DNA of 64,000 bases from Cellulomonas sp. P24 (GCF_024704385.1 NZ_JAJDFX010000002.1:1550001-1614000); one strand, 5' to 3'; shown: positions 22,505 to 39,509, counted from the first letter of the stretch. Made by a program: numbers and translations. Notes: generated from the sequence alone by a model not told the origin.

Positions 22505-22975
22505 TTACCAGCGGTAGTGCGCGAAGGCCTTGTTGGACTCGGCCATCTTGTGCATGTCCTCGCGACGCTTGACCGCGGCGCCCAGGCCGTTGCTCGCGTC
22601 GAGGATCTCGTTCATGAGGCGCTCGGTCATGGTCTTCTCGCGACGTGCCCGCGCGTAGTCCGTGAGCCACCGCAGGGCCAGCGTCGTCGACCGCACGGGA
22701 CGGACCTCGACGGGGACCTGGTAGGTGGCGCCACCGACACGGCGCGACCGCACCTCGAGCGCGGGACGCACGTTCTCCAGCGCCCGCTTGAGGACGACGA
22801 CCGGGTCACCGGAGGTCTTCTCGCGGACGCCCTCGAGGGCGCCGTAGACGATGGCCTCGGCGACGGACTTCTTGCCGTCGAGGAGGACCTTGTTGATCAG
22901 CTGCGTGACGACCGGGGACCCGTAGACGGGGTCGACGATCAGCGGCCGCTTCGGGGCCGGACCCTTGCGAGGCAT
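22505..22975 (-). CDS. rpsG: 30S ribosomal protein S7
   Basis: Primary 16S 3'-domain binder; represses the str operon in E. coli. It has 156 aa: [42 protein letters not shown], and the C-terminal [21 protein letters not shown] is present in full. The ATG overlaps the rpsL stop by 1 nt; the long open frame upstream is a shadow of rpsL. Confidence 0.98.
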   Translation of the reverse strand: MPRKGPAPKRPLIVDPVYGSPVVTQLINKVLLDGKKSVAEAIVYGALEGVREKTSGDPVVVLKRALENVRPALEVRSRRVGGATYQVPVEVRPVRSTTLALRWLTDYARARREKTMTERLMNEILDASNGLGAAVKRREDMHKMAESNKAFAHYRW

Positions 22976-23349
22976 CAGCGCTTCTCCTTCTTGGCTCCGT
23001 AGCGGCTGCGTGCCTGCTTGCGGTTCTTCACGCCCTGGGTGTCGAGGGCGCCACGCACGATCTTGTAGCGCACACCGGGGAGGTCCTTCACACGACCACC
23101 GCGCACGAGCACGATCGAGTGCTCCTGCAGGTTGTGACCGACACCGGGGATGTAGGCCGTCACCTCGATCTGGCTCGAGAGCTTGACGCGCGCGACCTTC
23201 CGGAGAGCCGAGTTCGGCTTCTTCGGGGTGGTCGTGTAGACGCGGGTGCACACACCGCGTCGCTGCGGGCTGCCCTTGAGGGCGGGCGTCTTCGACTTGT
23301 TGGTCTTCGCCTGCCGGCCCTTGCGGACCAGCTGCTGGATCGTAGGCAC
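22975..23349 (-). CDS. rpsL: 30S ribosomal protein S12
   Basis: Decoding-centre protein. It has 124 aa: [28 protein letters not shown] with the wild-type Lys at the classic streptomycin-resistance position, [23 protein letters not shown] with the second such Lys also wild type. GTG start with GGAG upstream. A leader of about 275 nt precedes it. Confidence 0.98.
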   Translation of the reverse strand: MPTIQQLVRKGRQAKTNKSKTPALKGSPQRRGVCTRVYTTTPKKPNSALRKVARVKLSSQIEVTAYIPGVGHNLQEHSIVLVRGGRVKDLPGVRYKIVRGALDTQGVKNRKQARSRYGAKKEKR

Positions 23350-23451
23350 TACGTCTCCGTGTCTGTTCGAAGTTCTCTGGTCGACCGGGCCTTCTCTGCC
23401 CGCTCTTGATGGACAGGCCTTGCGGCCGGCCCGATGGCCTTGAGTCCCGCA

Positions 23452-23477
23452 CCGACCCCCGCACCCGGGCGTGTCGC
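23452..23477 (-). promoter_or_regulatory. rpsL leader hairpin shared with the rpsJ leader
   Basis: Same 26-nt element as at 18661-18686 with loop GGTG, ending 103 nt before the rpsL GTG. It lies within the transcript predicted from the promoter at 23631-23659. The 394-nt rpsL-rpoC region (23350-23743) otherwise holds only the rpoC terminator and this promoter. Confidence 0.6.
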
Positions 23478-23630
23478 CCGCGTCACCCCGCACGGCAGCC
23501 GTCCAGGGATCTTCGACGGCATGTCCGTACGTGATGGGCGAGAGGTCCACCCGGCACCTGACGCTGCTGGTTGAACGAGGCAGCGTCTCGATGCACGCAC
23601 GAGGGCCCGACGACGCGGGCACGGTGGCCA

Positions 23631-23659
23631 ACGTTACCTTCCCGCCCCTGCAGCGTCAA
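23631..23659 (-). promoter_or_regulatory. promoter of the str operon (rpsL-rpsG-fusA-tuf)
   Basis: TTGACG, 17 nt, TAACGT on the minus strand, directly after the rpoC terminator. It predicts a leader of about 275 nt containing the conserved hairpin. Confidence 0.65.
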
Positions 23660-23692
23660 AGCGGCAGAGGTGGGCCCGCTGGCCGTGACCGG

Positions 23693-23737
23693 CCGGTCGG
23701 CCGGGGCACGACGCGATGTCGCACCCCGGCCGACCGG
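23693..23737 (-). terminator. terminator hairpin after rpoC
   Basis: A 14-bp perfect stem (CCGGTCGGCCGGGG with CCCCGGCCGACCGG) begins 6 nt after the rpoC stop and has a 17-nt loop. Confidence 0.8.
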
Positions 23738-23743
23738 ACGGTG

Positions 23744-27622
<3,879 letters not shown>

Positions 27623-27694
27623 GGGGTCCTACTTCCTTCGCTTGCCGGATCGATCGCGACCCAGCGGTGATGGAGGTGCAACTGTGGTGTCGGT

Positions 27695-27724
27695 GCTCGG
27701 CGCCGTCCGGGGACGGCGCCGAGC
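27695..27724 (-). other. strong hairpin between rpoB and rpoC
   Basis: A 14-bp stem GCTCGGCGCCGTCC with GGACGGCGCCGAGC and a loop of 2 nt begins 6 nt after the rpoB stop. Its geometry equals that of the other terminators in this cluster, yet rpoC has no obvious own promoter in the remaining 72 nt. Partial terminator or RNA-processing site are both possible. Confidence 0.6.
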
Positions 27725-27730
27725 CCGAGG

Positions 27731-31237
<3,507 letters not shown>

Positions 31238-31386
31238 GAGGGGTCCTTCCCTGCGGATCGAGTGCACTCTGCGCGGCCAGGACGAGGCGCGACCCCCCGG
31301 CCTCAAGCCCGCTGACGTCGCGCACGACGACGTCGATCCGGGCTCGGGTTATTCGGGGTCGCAGGCAAAGGCCAGCGCAAAGCGCT

Positions 31387-31415
31387 AGCATAACCGGCCG
31401 TGACATGCGTGTCCA
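31387..31415 (-). promoter_or_regulatory. rpoB promoter
   Basis: TGGACA, 17 nt, TATGCT, both close to consensus, lie on the minus strand after the rplL terminator. The predicted leader is about 140 nt. This is the clearest promoter in the window. Confidence 0.7.
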
Positions 31416-31454
31416 CCTGACACCGCAACCTTGCACTGTACGCCGCACCGACGC

Positions 31455-31491
31455 CAGAGGCCGGCACCCCTCGCGGGGGTGCCGGCCTCTG
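31455..31491 (-). terminator. terminator hairpin after rplL
   Basis: A 16-bp stem (CAGAGGCCGGCACCCC with its complement) and 5-nt loop lies 46 nt after the rplL stop. It separates rplJL from rpoBC. Confidence 0.8.
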
Positions 31492-31536
31492 ATCGTTCGT
31501 GCTACGCGCGGGGGATGAGACCGCCGCGCGCGGGGG

Positions 31537-31923
31537 TCACTTGAGGGTGACGGTCGCGCCTGCACCCTCGAGGGCGGCCTTGGCCTTCTCGGCGGCCTCC
31601 TTGTTGACAGCCTCGAGAACCGGCTTCGGGGCGCCGTCGACGAGGTCCTTGGCCTCCTTCAGGCCGAGGCTCGTGAGGGCACGCACCTCCTTGATGACCT
31701 GGATCTTCTTCTCGCCGGCTGCCTCGAGGATGACGTCGAACTCGTCCTTCTCCTCCTCGACGACGACCTCGGCGCCACCGGCGGCCGGGGCCGCAACGGC
31801 GGCGACGGGAGCAGCAGCGGTGACCTCGAAGGTCTCCTCGAACTGCTTCACGAAGTCGGAGAGCTCGATGAGGGTGAGCTCCTTGAAAGCATTGATCAGC
31901 TCGTCGGTGCTGAGCTTCGCCAT
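31537..31923 (-). CDS. rplL: 50S ribosomal protein L7/L12
   Basis: Stalk protein that recruits translational GTPases. It has 128 aa: an N-terminal dimerisation helix ([20 protein letters not shown]), an Ala/Glu hinge, and the C-terminal domain [39 protein letters not shown]. It follows rplJ by 74 nt. Confidence 0.98.
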   Translation of the reverse strand: MAKLSTDELINAFKELTLIELSDFVKQFEETFEVTAAAPVAAVAAPAAGGAEVVVEEEKDEFDVILEAAGEKKIQVIKEVRALTSLGLKEAKDLVDGAPKPVLEAVNKEAAEKAKAALEGAGATVTLK

Positions 31924-31997
31924 GATGGCGTTCCTTCCGTGTCGTTCCTACCGGCCTGCTGACGGCAGAAGTGGGGGGTGCGGCTTGGCCAGAAGGC

Positions 31998-32528
31998 TCA
32001 GGCTGCGTCGTCGATCGACTGCTTCTTCTCGCGAAGCGCGTCGATGGTGCGCACGGCCTGGGCCGCGGGCGCGGTGAAGAGGTACGCCGCCTGGTAGAGC
32101 GACGCCTTGAGCACGCCGGCCGTCTTGGCCAGCAGGACCTCACGGGACTCGAGGTCCGCGAGCTTGTTGATCTCCGCGGCGTCCAGGGCGCGTCCGTCGA
32201 GGACACCGCCCTTGATCACGAGTGCGGGATGCGCCTTGGCGAAGTCACGCAGACCCTTGGCTGCCTCGACCGGGTCACCGGTCACGAAGGCAATCGCCGA
32301 CGGGCCGGCGAGGTGCGCGTCGAAACCTTCGACGCCCGCCTCCTTGGCCGCGATGGCGGTCAGCGTGTTCTTCACCACGGCGTAGGTTGCGTTGCCGCTG
32401 AGCGCGCGCCGCAGCTGCTTGAGCTGGGCGACGGTGAGCCCGCGGTACTCGGTCAGCACAGCCGCGTTCGACTCGCGGAACTGGTCCGTGAGCTCTGCGA
32501 CTGCGGCTGCCTTGTCCGGCCTCGCCAT
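31998..32528 (-). CDS. rplJ: 50S ribosomal protein L10
   Basis: Anchors the L7/L12 stalk to 23S rRNA and, with L7/L12, represses its own mRNA in other bacteria. It has 176 aa: [57 protein letters not shown] structured leader precedes it. Confidence 0.98.
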   Translation of the reverse strand: MARPDKAAAVAELTDQFRESNAAVLTEYRGLTVAQLKQLRRALSGNATYAVVKNTLTAIAAKEAGVEGFDAHLAGPSAIAFVTGDPVEAAKGLRDFAKAHPALVIKGGVLDGRALDAAEINKLADLESREVLLAKTAGVLKASLYQAAYLFTAPAAQAVRTIDALREKKQSIDDAA

Positions 32529-32748
32529 GGCAATCCTTCCGGTGGTGGTGCCGCAGCTCGCCTACCTGGGCCGGACATGAGAAGAGCCCCGCGCAGGCGC
32601 GGGGCTCGGACCGGTCGGAACACGTCCGACGAAGCTGAGTCACTCACCTGCGCTGGCCTCCGCTGATGCGGGACTTCGGTGGGCCTCCGGGACGCAGCAC
32701 CTCGGAAGGTGAGGAATCTCGGGAGCCGACGACCTGCGGTCTTGGGCA
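32529..32748 (-). ncRNA. L10-type ribosomal leader of rplJ-rplL
   Basis: About 220 nt between the predicted start of transcription and the rplJ ATG. L10 leaders, which bind the L10-(L12)n complex, stand in this position in many bacteria. A GC stem with loop AG (GAGCCCCGCGC/GCGCGGGGCTC, 32584-32607) is followed on the minus strand by CTCTTCTC and could serve as attenuator. The kink-turn was not verified by folding. No ORF of note lies inside. Confidence 0.6.
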
Positions 32749-32754
32749 ACGATC

Positions 32755-32783
32755 AGACTACGGCACCCGGGGAGCAGCGCCAA
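32755..32783 (-). promoter_or_regulatory. rplJ promoter
   Basis: TTGGCG, 17 nt, TAGTCT on the minus strand, immediately after the rplA terminator. Confidence 0.65.
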
Positions 32784-32789
32784 ATCGCA

Positions 32790-32828
32790 CGACGAGGCCC
32801 GGCGACATGATGTCGCCGGGCCTCGTCG
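32790..32828 (-). terminator. terminator hairpin after rplA
   Basis: A 19-bp near-perfect palindrome (CGACGAGGCCCGGCGACAT with its complement) lies 27 nt after the rplA stop. It is the longest stem in the ribosomal cluster. Confidence 0.85.
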
Positions 32829-32855
32829 GACAGCTCGACCGGGTAGCGCTCGGGG

Positions 32856-33578
32856 TCAGGCGACCTCGGCGTCGTCCTCGGTCAGGTTCCGGGTCTTGGT
32901 CTGGTCCACCAGGATGCCGGGGCCGATCGTGGTGGCGATCGTCGCCTTCGTGATGTAGCGGCCCTTCGAGGACGCCGGCTTGAGCCGGAGGACCTCGTCG
33001 AGCACCGACGCGTAGTTCTGGACGAGCTGCACGTCCGTGAAGGAGACCTTCCCGATGATGAAGTGCAGGTTCGCGTGCTTGTCGACACGGAACTCGATCT
33101 TGCCGCCCTTGATCTCGGTGACCGCCTTGGCGACGTCCATCGTCACGGTGCCCGTCTTCGGGTTCGGCATGAGCCCGCGCGGACCCAGCACCTTCCCGAG
33201 GCGACCGACCTTGCCCATGAGGTCGGGCGTCGCGACCGCGGAGTCGAAGTCGGTGAACCCGGCCGCGACCCGGTCGATCAGCTCGTCGCCGCCGACGATG
33301 TCGGCGCCTGCGGCACGCGCCGCCTCGGCACGGTCGCCCGTGGCGAAGACCAGGACCCGAGCGGTCTTGCCGGTGCCGTGGGGCAGGTTGACGGTGCCAC
33401 GGACCATCTGGTCCGCCTTGCGGGGGTCGACACCGAGGCGGAACGCGACCTCCACGGTCGCGTCGAACTTGGCGGTCGACGTCTCCTTCGCGAGGCGCAC
33501 GGCCTCGAGCGGCGAGTAGAGGTGGTCCTTCTCGATCTTCTCGGCGGCCTGGCGGTACGCCTTGCTGTGCTGTGCCAT
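32856..33578 (-). CDS. rplA: 50S ribosomal protein L1
   Basis: Forms the mobile L1 stalk that releases E-site tRNA. It has 240 aa: [23 protein letters not shown]..., [53 protein letters not shown]. The ATG at 33578 has GAGAGA upstream; a 15-codon open extension was discarded. Confidence 0.98.
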   Translation of the reverse strand: MAQHSKAYRQAAEKIEKDHLYSPLEAVRLAKETSTAKFDATVEVAFRLGVDPRKADQMVRGTVNLPHGTGKTARVLVFATGDRAEAARAAGADIVGGDELIDRVAAGFTDFDSAVATPDLMGKVGRLGKVLGPRGLMPNPKTGTVTMDVAKAVTEIKGGKIEFRVDKHANLHFIIGKVSFTDVQLVQNYASVLDEVLRLKPASSKGRYITKATIATTIGPGILVDQTKTRNLTEDDAEVA

Positions 33579-33688
33579 CTGCTCTCTCCTTGTGATCAGC
33601 AGTTGTGGTCGAACGGGCCGCACATGGCCCTGCCACAGAACTTCCGGGTGGTGCGTGCGGGTGGTGCTGGTGACGCTCGGTGCGGACG

Positions 33689-34120
33689 TCAGTCCTGAAC
33701 CGTGATGCCCATCGAACGGGCGGTGCCGGCGATGATCTTCTCGGCGGCGGGCAGGTCGTTCGCGTTCAGGTCGACCAGCTTGGTCGAGGCGATCTCACGC
33801 ACCTGGTCCGCGGTGATCTTGGCGACCTTGACCGTGTGCGGCGTCGGCGAGCCCTTGGCGACACCGGCAGCCTTCTTGATCAGCTCGGCAGCCGGCGGCG
33901 TCTTGGTGATGAACGTGAACGAGCGGTCCTCGTAGACCGTGATCTCGACCGGGATGACGTCCCCGCGCTGGGCCTCGGTGGCCGCGTTGTACGCCTTGCA
34001 GAACTCCATGATGTTGACGCCGTGCTGGCCCAGTGCGGGACCGATCGGCGGCGCCGGTGTGGCGAGCCCAGCCTTGATCTGGAGCTTGATCAGGCCGGTG
34101 ACCTTCTTCTTGGGAGGCAT
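33689..34120 (-). CDS. rplK: 50S ribosomal protein L11
   Basis: Part of the GTPase-associated centre and required for the RelA-dependent stringent response. It has 143 aa: [45 protein letters not shown] split by the proline-rich hinge (motifs [27 protein letters not shown]). It follows nusG by 63 nt. Confidence 0.98.
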   Translation of the reverse strand: MPPKKKVTGLIKLQIKAGLATPAPPIGPALGQHGVNIMEFCKAYNAATEAQRGDVIPVEITVYEDRSFTFITKTPPAAELIKKAAGVAKGSPTPHTVKVAKITADQVREIASTKLVDLNANDLPAAEKIIAGTARSMGITVQD

Positions 34121-34183
34121 GTCGGGTCCTTCGTCGTGACTTCGTGGTGGACGGCGCCGCGCGACGCCGTCGGGTTGGTCAAC

Positions 34184-34951
34184 CTAGATCTTGGCGACCT
34201 GGTTGAACGACAGCTCGACCGGGGTCTCCCGGCCGAAGATCGAGACGAGAACCTTCAGCTTCTGGCTCTCGGGGTTGATCTCGGAGATCGTCGCCGGCAG
34301 CGTGTCGAACGGCCCGTCCGTCACCGTGACCGACTCGCCGACCGTGAAGTCGACCGTGATCGCCGACGCGGCACGCGCGCCGCCCGTCGCCACCGGGGCC
34401 TTCGGGGCGAGCGTCGAGCCCAGCATCGAGAAGACCTCGTCCTGGGTCAGCGGGACGGGCTGGTGGGTGTGCCCGACGAAGCCCGTCACCCCCGGCGTGT
34501 GCCGGACCGCGCCCCACGACTCGTCCGTCAGGTCCATCCGGACCAGCACGTACCCGGGGATACGCACCCGGCGGACCGTCTTGCGCTGCGCGTTCTTGAT
34601 CTCCACGACCTCTTCCATGGGGACCTCCACCTGGTAGATGAAGTCCTCCATGTTGAGGCTCTGCGTGCGGTTCTCGAGGTTCGCCTTCACGCGGTTCTCG
34701 TAGCCGGCGTAGGAGTGGATCACGTACCACTCGCCGGGGAGCGCGCGCAGGTGCGCCTTGAAGGCCGCGACCGGGTCCTCGTCGACCTCAGGGTCGACGG
34801 AGGGGACGGCGTCCGAGTCGCTCTCGGCGACCTCGGAGGCCTCGGCGACCTCGGAGGCCTCGGGCACCTCGACTGCACTGCTCGACTCGAGGGCGTCGTC
34901 GACGTCCACCTCGACCTCGTCGACGGTCGGGTCCTGCGACTCCTGCGACAC
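34184..34951 (-). CDS. nusG: transcription termination/antitermination protein NusG
   Basis: Elongation factor linking RNA polymerase with Rho or S10. It has 255 aa. The NGN domain (about residues 74-190) shows [51 protein letters not shown]. The KOW domain (about 200-255) shows [21 protein letters not shown] and [21 protein letters not shown]. An acidic N-terminal extension of about 70 residues includes imperfect EASEVAE repeats; similar acidic extensions occur in actinobacterial NusG. GTG start. Confidence 0.97.
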   Translation of the reverse strand: MSQESQDPTVDEVEVDVDDALESSSAVEVPEASEVAEASEVAESDSDAVPSVDPEVDEDPVAAFKAHLRALPGEWYVIHSYAGYENRVKANLENRTQSLNMEDFIYQVEVPMEEVVEIKNAQRKTVRRVRIPGYVLVRMDLTDESWGAVRHTPGVTGFVGHTHQPVPLTQDEVFSMLGSTLAPKAPVATGGARAASAITVDFTVGESVTVTDGPFDTLPATISEINPESQKLKVLVSIFGRETPVELSFNQVAKI

Positions 34952-35029
34952 GTGCGAACCTGCTTTCTACTTCGATCACTTCACTGCGGGGACCACGCGC
35001 AGGCGCCGGCCACGGCGCCTCGCCCGACG

Positions 35030-35314
35030 TCAGCCCCCGAACACCCAGAACACGATCTTGCCGATACCCAGGTCGACGAGCGTCACGAACGCCATGACGG
35101 CGAGCACGAAGACCAGCACCACCGACGTGTAGGTCATCAGCTCGGACCGGGTGGGCCGGACGACCTTCTTGAGCTCGGCGACCACCTGACGGACGAACAG
35201 GGCGACGTGCGCGAAGAGCCCCTTGCGCTCGTTCTTCCCGGCGGGTCGGGACTTCTTCGAGCTGGTCGGAGCGCCGTCGGCGCCCGACGCCGCAGCACGT
35301 GCGGATTCGCTCAC
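35030..35314 (-). CDS. secE: preprotein translocase subunit SecE
   Basis: Clamps SecY in the membrane. It has 94 aa with a basic/polar N-terminus, an amphipathic segment FVRQVVAELKKVVRPTRSEL and one transmembrane helix (about 63-90), the single-span form usual outside enterobacteria. The GTG at 35314 is chosen by homology and an AGGGAA upstream. It lies between tRNA-Trp and nusG, the common actinobacterial arrangement. Confidence 0.96.
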   Translation of the reverse strand: MSESARAAASGADGAPTSSKKSRPAGKNERKGLFAHVALFVRQVVAELKKVVRPTRSELMTYTSVVLVFVLAVMAFVTLVDLGIGKIVFWVFGG

Positions 35315-35404
35315 AGGTCGTTCCCTACGTCTCGTCGTGTGGTGTGTCTGCGGACCACGGGCTGACCGCAGGAAGTCCTTCCGGGAAGAACCGATCCGCA
35401 AGCG

Positions 35405-35477
35405 CAGGGCAGGCGGGACTCGAACCCACAACCGCCGGTTTTGGAGACCGGTGCGCTACCAATTGCGCCACTGCCCT
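35405..35477 (-). tRNA. tRNA-Trp (anticodon CCA)
   Basis: 73 nt. The acceptor stem is AGGGCAG/CTGCCCT, the anticodon loop CTCCAAA, the T loop GTTCGAGTC and the discriminator G; CCA is not encoded. It is likely co-transcribed with secE-nusG. Confidence 0.96.
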
Positions 35478-35671
35478 TCGGTGCCGGTGACCGCCGACGG
35501 CCGCACCAGACAGACCAGGATACCTGCTCGACATCCTGACCGCGGGCACGACTCATCATGGCGGGCGTCAACCACCGACGGGTCACTGTACGCGGTCCCG
35601 CGTGGCAGGTCGAACCGCGGCTCGTCTCGCATGCTCGACAGCCCGCTCCTCGCCACGCCGGATCTGCCAAG

Positions 35672-36940
35672 ATGGACGACGTGACCCACGACAGCGGCAC
35701 CTCTCCCACGCCCCCCACCGTGCAGCCGACCACGTCCGCCAAGCCCCGCGTCTCGGCGCGCCTCGCAGCGATCGCCGAGTCCGCGACGCTCGCGGTGGAC
35801 GCCAAGGCGAAGGCCCTCAAGGCGGCCGGCCGGCCGGTCATCGGCTTCGGCGCGGGCGAGCCCGACTTCCCCACCCCGCAGTACATCGTCGACGCCGCCG
35901 TGCTCGCGGCGAACGACCCGGTCAACCACCGCTACTCCCCCGCCGCCGGCCTGCCCGTGCTGCGCGAGGCGATCGCGGCCAAGACGCTGCGCGACTCGGG
36001 CTACGAGGTCGCACCGAGCCAGGTGCTCGTCACCAACGGCGGGAAGCAGGCCGTCTACCAGGCCTTCGCCGCGATCGTCGACCCGGGCGACGAGGTGCTG
36101 CTCCCCGCGCCGTACTGGACGACCTACCCCGAGGCCGTCCGCCTCGCCGGCGGCGTCCCGGTGGAGGTCTTCGCCGGCGCCGACCAGGGCTACCTGGTGA
36201 CCGTCGAGCAGCTCGAGGCCGCGCGCACGGACCGCACCAAGGTGCTGCTGTTCTGCTCGCCGTCCAACCCGACGGGCGCGGTGTACCCGCCCGAGGAGAC
36301 CGCCGCCATCGGGCGCTGGGCGCTCGAGCACGGCATCTGGGTCATCACCGACGAGATCTACGAGCACCTGACCTACGACGATGCGGTCTTCACGCCGATC
36401 GTGCGCGCGGTGCCGGAGCTCGCCGACACCACGATCGTCCTGAACGGCGTCGCCAAGACCTACGCCATGACCGGCTGGCGCGTGGGCTGGATGATCGGCC
36501 CCGCGGACGTCATCAAGGCGGCCACGAACCTGCAGTCGCACCTGACCTCGAACGTCGCGAACGTCTCGCAGCGCGCCGCCGTCGCGGCCGTGTCGGGCGA
36601 CCTCGCCGCGGTCGAGGCCATGCGGGCGGCGTTCGACCGTCGGCGGAAGACCATGGTCGAGATGCTCTCGGCGATCGACGGCGTCGTGTGCCCCACGCCG
36701 CAGGGGGCGTTCTACGTCTACCCGAGCGTCGAGGGCGTGCTCGGGAAGACGATCCGTGGCGTCACGCCGACGACGTCGGCCGAGCTCGCCGCGCTGATCC
36801 TCGAGCAGGCCGAGGTCGCGGTCGTCCCCGGCGAGGCGTTCGGCCCGAGCGGGTACATCCGACTCTCCTACGCCCTGAGCGACGCCGACCTCGTCGAAGG
36901 CGTCAGTCGCATCCAGGCCCTGCTCGCCGAGGCACGTTAG
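35672..36940 (+). CDS. PLP-dependent aspartate-type aminotransferase (class I)
   Basis: Predicted cytosolic transaminase exchanging amino groups between aspartate (or a related amino acid) and 2-oxoglutarate. It has 422 aa. Motifs: [13 protein letters not shown] (near the N-terminus), [38 protein letters not shown], and the PLP-lysine segment [14 protein letters not shown]. The ATG at 35672 is chosen because the conserved fold starts about 25 residues later; its ribosome site is poor, and GTG 35681 is an alternative. It is divergent from tRNA-Trp and ends in a hairpin. Exact substrate cannot be read. Confidence 0.9.
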   Translation: MDDVTHDSGTSPTPPTVQPTTSAKPRVSARLAAIAESATLAVDAKAKALKAAGRPVIGFGAGEPDFPTPQYIVDAAVLAANDPVNHRYSPAAGLPVLREAIAAKTLRDSGYEVAPSQVLVTNGGKQAVYQAFAAIVDPGDEVLLPAPYWTTYPEAVRLAGGVPVEVFAGADQGYLVTVEQLEAARTDRTKVLLFCSPSNPTGAVYPPEETAAIGRWALEHGIWVITDEIYEHLTYDDAVFTPIVRAVPELADTTIVLNGVAKTYAMTGWRVGWMIGPADVIKAATNLQSHLTSNVANVSQRAAVAAVSGDLAAVEAMRAAFDRRRKTMVEMLSAIDGVVCPTPQGAFYVYPSVEGVLGKTIRGVTPTTSAELAALILEQAEVAVVPGEAFGPSGYIRLSYALSDADLVEGVSRIQALLAEAR

Positions 36941-36964
36941 GCGCCGGCGACCGATCACGCACAT

Positions 36965-37002
36965 CGGGGTCCGGCCGACAGAACGCTGTCGACCGGACCC
37001 CG
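36965..37002 (+). terminator. terminator hairpin after the aminotransferase gene
   Basis: An imperfect 17-bp stem, CGGGGTCCGG plus CCGACAG paired with CTGTCG and CCGGACCCCG, has loop AACG and lies 24 nt after the stop. Confidence 0.8.
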
Positions 37003-37022
37003 ACGTACGCCAGGCTGTCCCC

Positions 37023-38036
37023 ATGAGCTCAACGAGACTCGCGCCGAGCCGCCCGCAGGACGACGACGCCGTCGTCGTCGCAGGACTGGTCAAGTGCTAC
37101 GGCGACAAGAAGGCCGTCGACGGACTCGACCTCACCGTCCACCGCGGCGAGGTGTTCGCCGTGCTCGGACCGAACGGCGCGGGCAAGACGACCACGATCG
37201 AGATCCTCGAGGGCTACCGCGAGCGCGACGCGGGCACGGTGCACGTCCTGGGGGTCGACCCCCAGGGAGCCGACCGCGCCTGGCGCAGCCGGATCGGGAT
37301 CGTCCTGCAGAGCGCGACCGACCAGGCGGAGCTCACGGTCGGCGAGCTCGTGCGCCACGTCAGCGGCTACTACCCCCACCCGCGCGACCCCGACGAGGTC
37401 ATCGACGCGGTCGGCCTCCGCGAGAAGGTCCGCACCCGGACCCGTCAGCTCTCCGGCGGGCAGCGCCGACGCCTCGACGTCGCCCTCGGGATCGTCGGCG
37501 ACCCCGAGCTGCTGTTCCTGGACGAGCCGACCACCGGGTTCGACCCGGAGGCGCGCCACGCGTTCTGGGACCTCATCGGCGGGCTGCGCGACGGCGGGAC
37601 GACGATCCTCCTGACGACCCACTACCTCGACGAGGCGGAGAACCTCGCCGACCGGTGCGCCGTGGTGCGCGACGGCCGGGTCGTGGCGCTCGATGCCCCT
37701 GCCGCCCTCGGTGACCGCGCGGCGCGGCAGGCCGTCGTGCGGTGGGTCGAGGACGGGACCGCACGTCAGGTGCCGACCGACACACCGACCGCCGTCGTGG
37801 CCGAGCTCGCCGCCCGGTTCCCCGCAGGCGAGGTGCCCGGGTTGCAGGTGCTGCGGCCCTCGCTCGAGGACGTCTACCTGAGCCTCATCGGCGAGACGCC
37901 GGCGGTGCTCGCCACGGGCCCGGGTGACGACGCGGGGACAGGCGACGACACGGGGACAGGCGACGACACGGGGACGGACGACAACGCGGGGGCAGGGGCC
38001 TGCGTCCCCACCCCGGCGACGGAGGCCCACCGATGA
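37023..38036 (+). CDS. ABC-2 type exporter, ATP-binding protein
   Basis: ATPase of a two-gene export system. It has 337 aa: Walker A GPNGAGKTT (49-57), signature LSGGQ (143-147), Walker B LLFLDEP (163-169), then a switch His (LTTHYLDEAENLADRC). The family is DrrA/CcmA-like (drug, lipid or polymer export). The C-terminus carries a low-complexity tail made by an 18-bp DNA repeat (GDDTGT units). CAGGCT sits 7 nt before the ATG without a Shine-Dalgarno, so the message may be leaderless. It overlaps the permease gene by 4 nt. Substrate unknown. Confidence 0.9.
   Translation: MSSTRLAPSRPQDDDAVVVAGLVKCYGDKKAVDGLDLTVHRGEVFAVLGPNGAGKTTTIEILEGYRERDAGTVHVLGVDPQGADRAWRSRIGIVLQSATDQAELTVGELVRHVSGYYPHPRDPDEVIDAVGLREKVRTRTRQLSGGQRRRLDVALGIVGDPELLFLDEPTTGFDPEARHAFWDLIGGLRDGGTTILLTTHYLDEAENLADRCAVVRDGRVVALDAPAALGDRAARQAVVRWVEDGTARQVPTDTPTAVVAELAARFPAGEVPGLQVLRPSLEDVYLSLIGETPAVLATGPGDDAGTGDDTGTGDDTGTDDNAGAGACVPTPATEAHR
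37926..37990 (+). repeat. 18-bp tandem repeat in the 3' end of the ABC ATPase gene
   Basis: About three and a half copies of an 18-bp unit (GACGACACGGGGACAGGC with substitutions) encode DDTGTG repeats. It lies in frame and leaves the coding sequence intact. Confidence 0.7.
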
Positions 38037-38896
38037 GCACGACCCGTCCCGGTCGCACGGCCGACGTCGCGGCGCCGCTCCCCACGGTGCTCACCCTCGG
38101 GCTCGCCCGCACCCGGATCGAGGTGCGGCAGTTCTTCCGCGAGCGCGACGCAGTGGTGTGGATCTTCGCCTACCCGATCATCATGCTCGCGATCTTCGCG
38201 ACCGTGTTCGGCCAGGGCGACGCACGGGTCGGCGCGACGGGCACGTTCGCCGGGATCCCGTTCGGCCAGTACTTCCTGCCCGGGATGGTCGCGACCGGCG
38301 TGATGCTCTCGAGCTTCCAGAACCTGGCGATCACCATCGCGGTCGAGCGCGACGACGGCACGCTCAAGAGGCTCCGCGGGACCCCGCTGCCGGCGTCCGC
38401 GTACTTCCTCGGGAAGATCGGCTCGGTCCTGACGACCTCCCTCGTGCAGACGGCGCTCCTGCTGCTCGTCGCGTGGACCGCGTTCGGCATCCCGATGCCC
38501 ACGACCGCCCAGAGGTGGGCCACGTTCGCGTGGGTCTTCGCGCTGGGCACGGCTGCCGGCGCGGTGTGCGGGGTCGCGTTCTCCTCGGTGCCGCGCACGG
38601 GACGGAGCGCATCCGCCGTCGTGACGCCGGTCGTGCTCGTCCTGCAGTTCATCTCCGGGGTGTTCTTCGGGTTCACGCAGCTGCCGGGCTGGATGCAGGA
38701 CGTCTCCGCGGCCTTCCCGCTCAAGTGGATGGCCCAGGGCATGCGCTCGGTGTTCCTGCCCGACCAGTTCCAGGCGCAGGAGGTCTCGGGGTCCTGGGAG
38801 CACGGTGCCACCGCGCTCGTCATCACCGCCTACCTCGTCCTCGGGCTGGTCGTCGGCGCGCGCACGTTCCGCTGGCGTCGTCGCGACGACGGCTGA
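38033..38896 (+). CDS. ABC-2 type exporter, permease
   Basis: Membrane partner of the ATPase immediately upstream (ATGA overlap). It has 287 aa with about six hydrophobic segments: one near residue 40-60 (VVWIFAYPIIMLAIFATVFG), the rest from 80 to 285. It contains the ABC-2 pattern ATGVMLSSFQNLAITIAVER, DGTLKRLRGTPLP and the late ISGVFFGFTQLPGW. The operon contains no further gene. Exported substrate unknown. Confidence 0.88.
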   Translation: MSTTRPGRTADVAAPLPTVLTLGLARTRIEVRQFFRERDAVVWIFAYPIIMLAIFATVFGQGDARVGATGTFAGIPFGQYFLPGMVATGVMLSSFQNLAITIAVERDDGTLKRLRGTPLPASAYFLGKIGSVLTTSLVQTALLLLVAWTAFGIPMPTTAQRWATFAWVFALGTAAGAVCGVAFSSVPRTGRSASAVVTPVVLVLQFISGVFFGFTQLPGWMQDVSAAFPLKWMAQGMRSVFLPDQFQAQEVSGSWEHGATALVITAYLVLGLVVGARTFRWRRRDDG

Positions 38897-38990
38897 CGCC
38901 CGACGGTGAGGGGCAGGCGCCTTCCAGGGCCGGACCGATGACGCGACTCGTTCTCATGGCGGTCTCATCACATACCGGGATACTGGAGAC

Positions 38991-39509
38991 ATGGCTCGGG
39001 TCCGCACCTCCGTCTCGCTCGGCACGGTCGCCGTCGTGGTGCTCGGCGGGCTGAGCCTCGGCCTCGGCAGCGTGATGATGCCGAGCTCGGCCTCGCTCGG
39101 CGGTCCCGTCGTGCTGTCGGAGCGGCCCGCCGCCCAGCTCCCGCTGACCGCCGACGCCGAGCCGACCACCGAGCCCACCTCTCCCCCCGACGAGGCCACG
39201 ACCACCGAGGCCGTCGGGGTACGCCCGCCGTCGCCGGTCCGCGCCGACGGCAGCCGTCCGACGTCACCGCCCGCCACCGGCGACACGGGCACCAGATCCC
39301 GGACGTCCGGGGTCGACACGTCCACGTCGGGCTCCGACGCGCCGACCACCAAGGGGCTCGCGACCACGGGCACGAGCACCGGCGACGGGCCGGCGCACGC
39401 GCCGGCGGCTCCGTCACGCAGCGACGACCTCCGCGACACCGTCACGACCTCGGACGTGGTGACCACGGACGGCGCCTCCGAGGACACCCACTCCCACACC
39501 CGGCCATGA
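38991..39509 (+). CDS. exported Thr/Ser/Pro-rich protein heading a two-component operon
   Basis: 172 aa, no recognised domain. The N-terminal hydrophobic segment (about 8-33, TVAVVVLGGLSLGLGSVMM) is a signal peptide or anchor. The rest is disordered and rich in Thr, Ser, Pro, Asp and Gly (EPTTEPTSPPDEATTTE), typical of an extracellular stalk. A GGAG just before the ATG supports the start. It overlaps the kinase gene by 4 nt (ATGA), so the three genes are translated together. A role in sensing is only an inference from this coupling. Confidence 0.65.
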   Translation: MARVRTSVSLGTVAVVVLGGLSLGLGSVMMPSSASLGGPVVLSERPAAQLPLTADAEPTTEPTSPPDEATTTEAVGVRPPSPVRADGSRPTSPPATGDTGTRSRTSGVDTSTSGSDAPTTKGLATTGTSTGDGPAHAPAAPSRSDDLRDTVTTSDVVTTDGASEDTHSHTRP

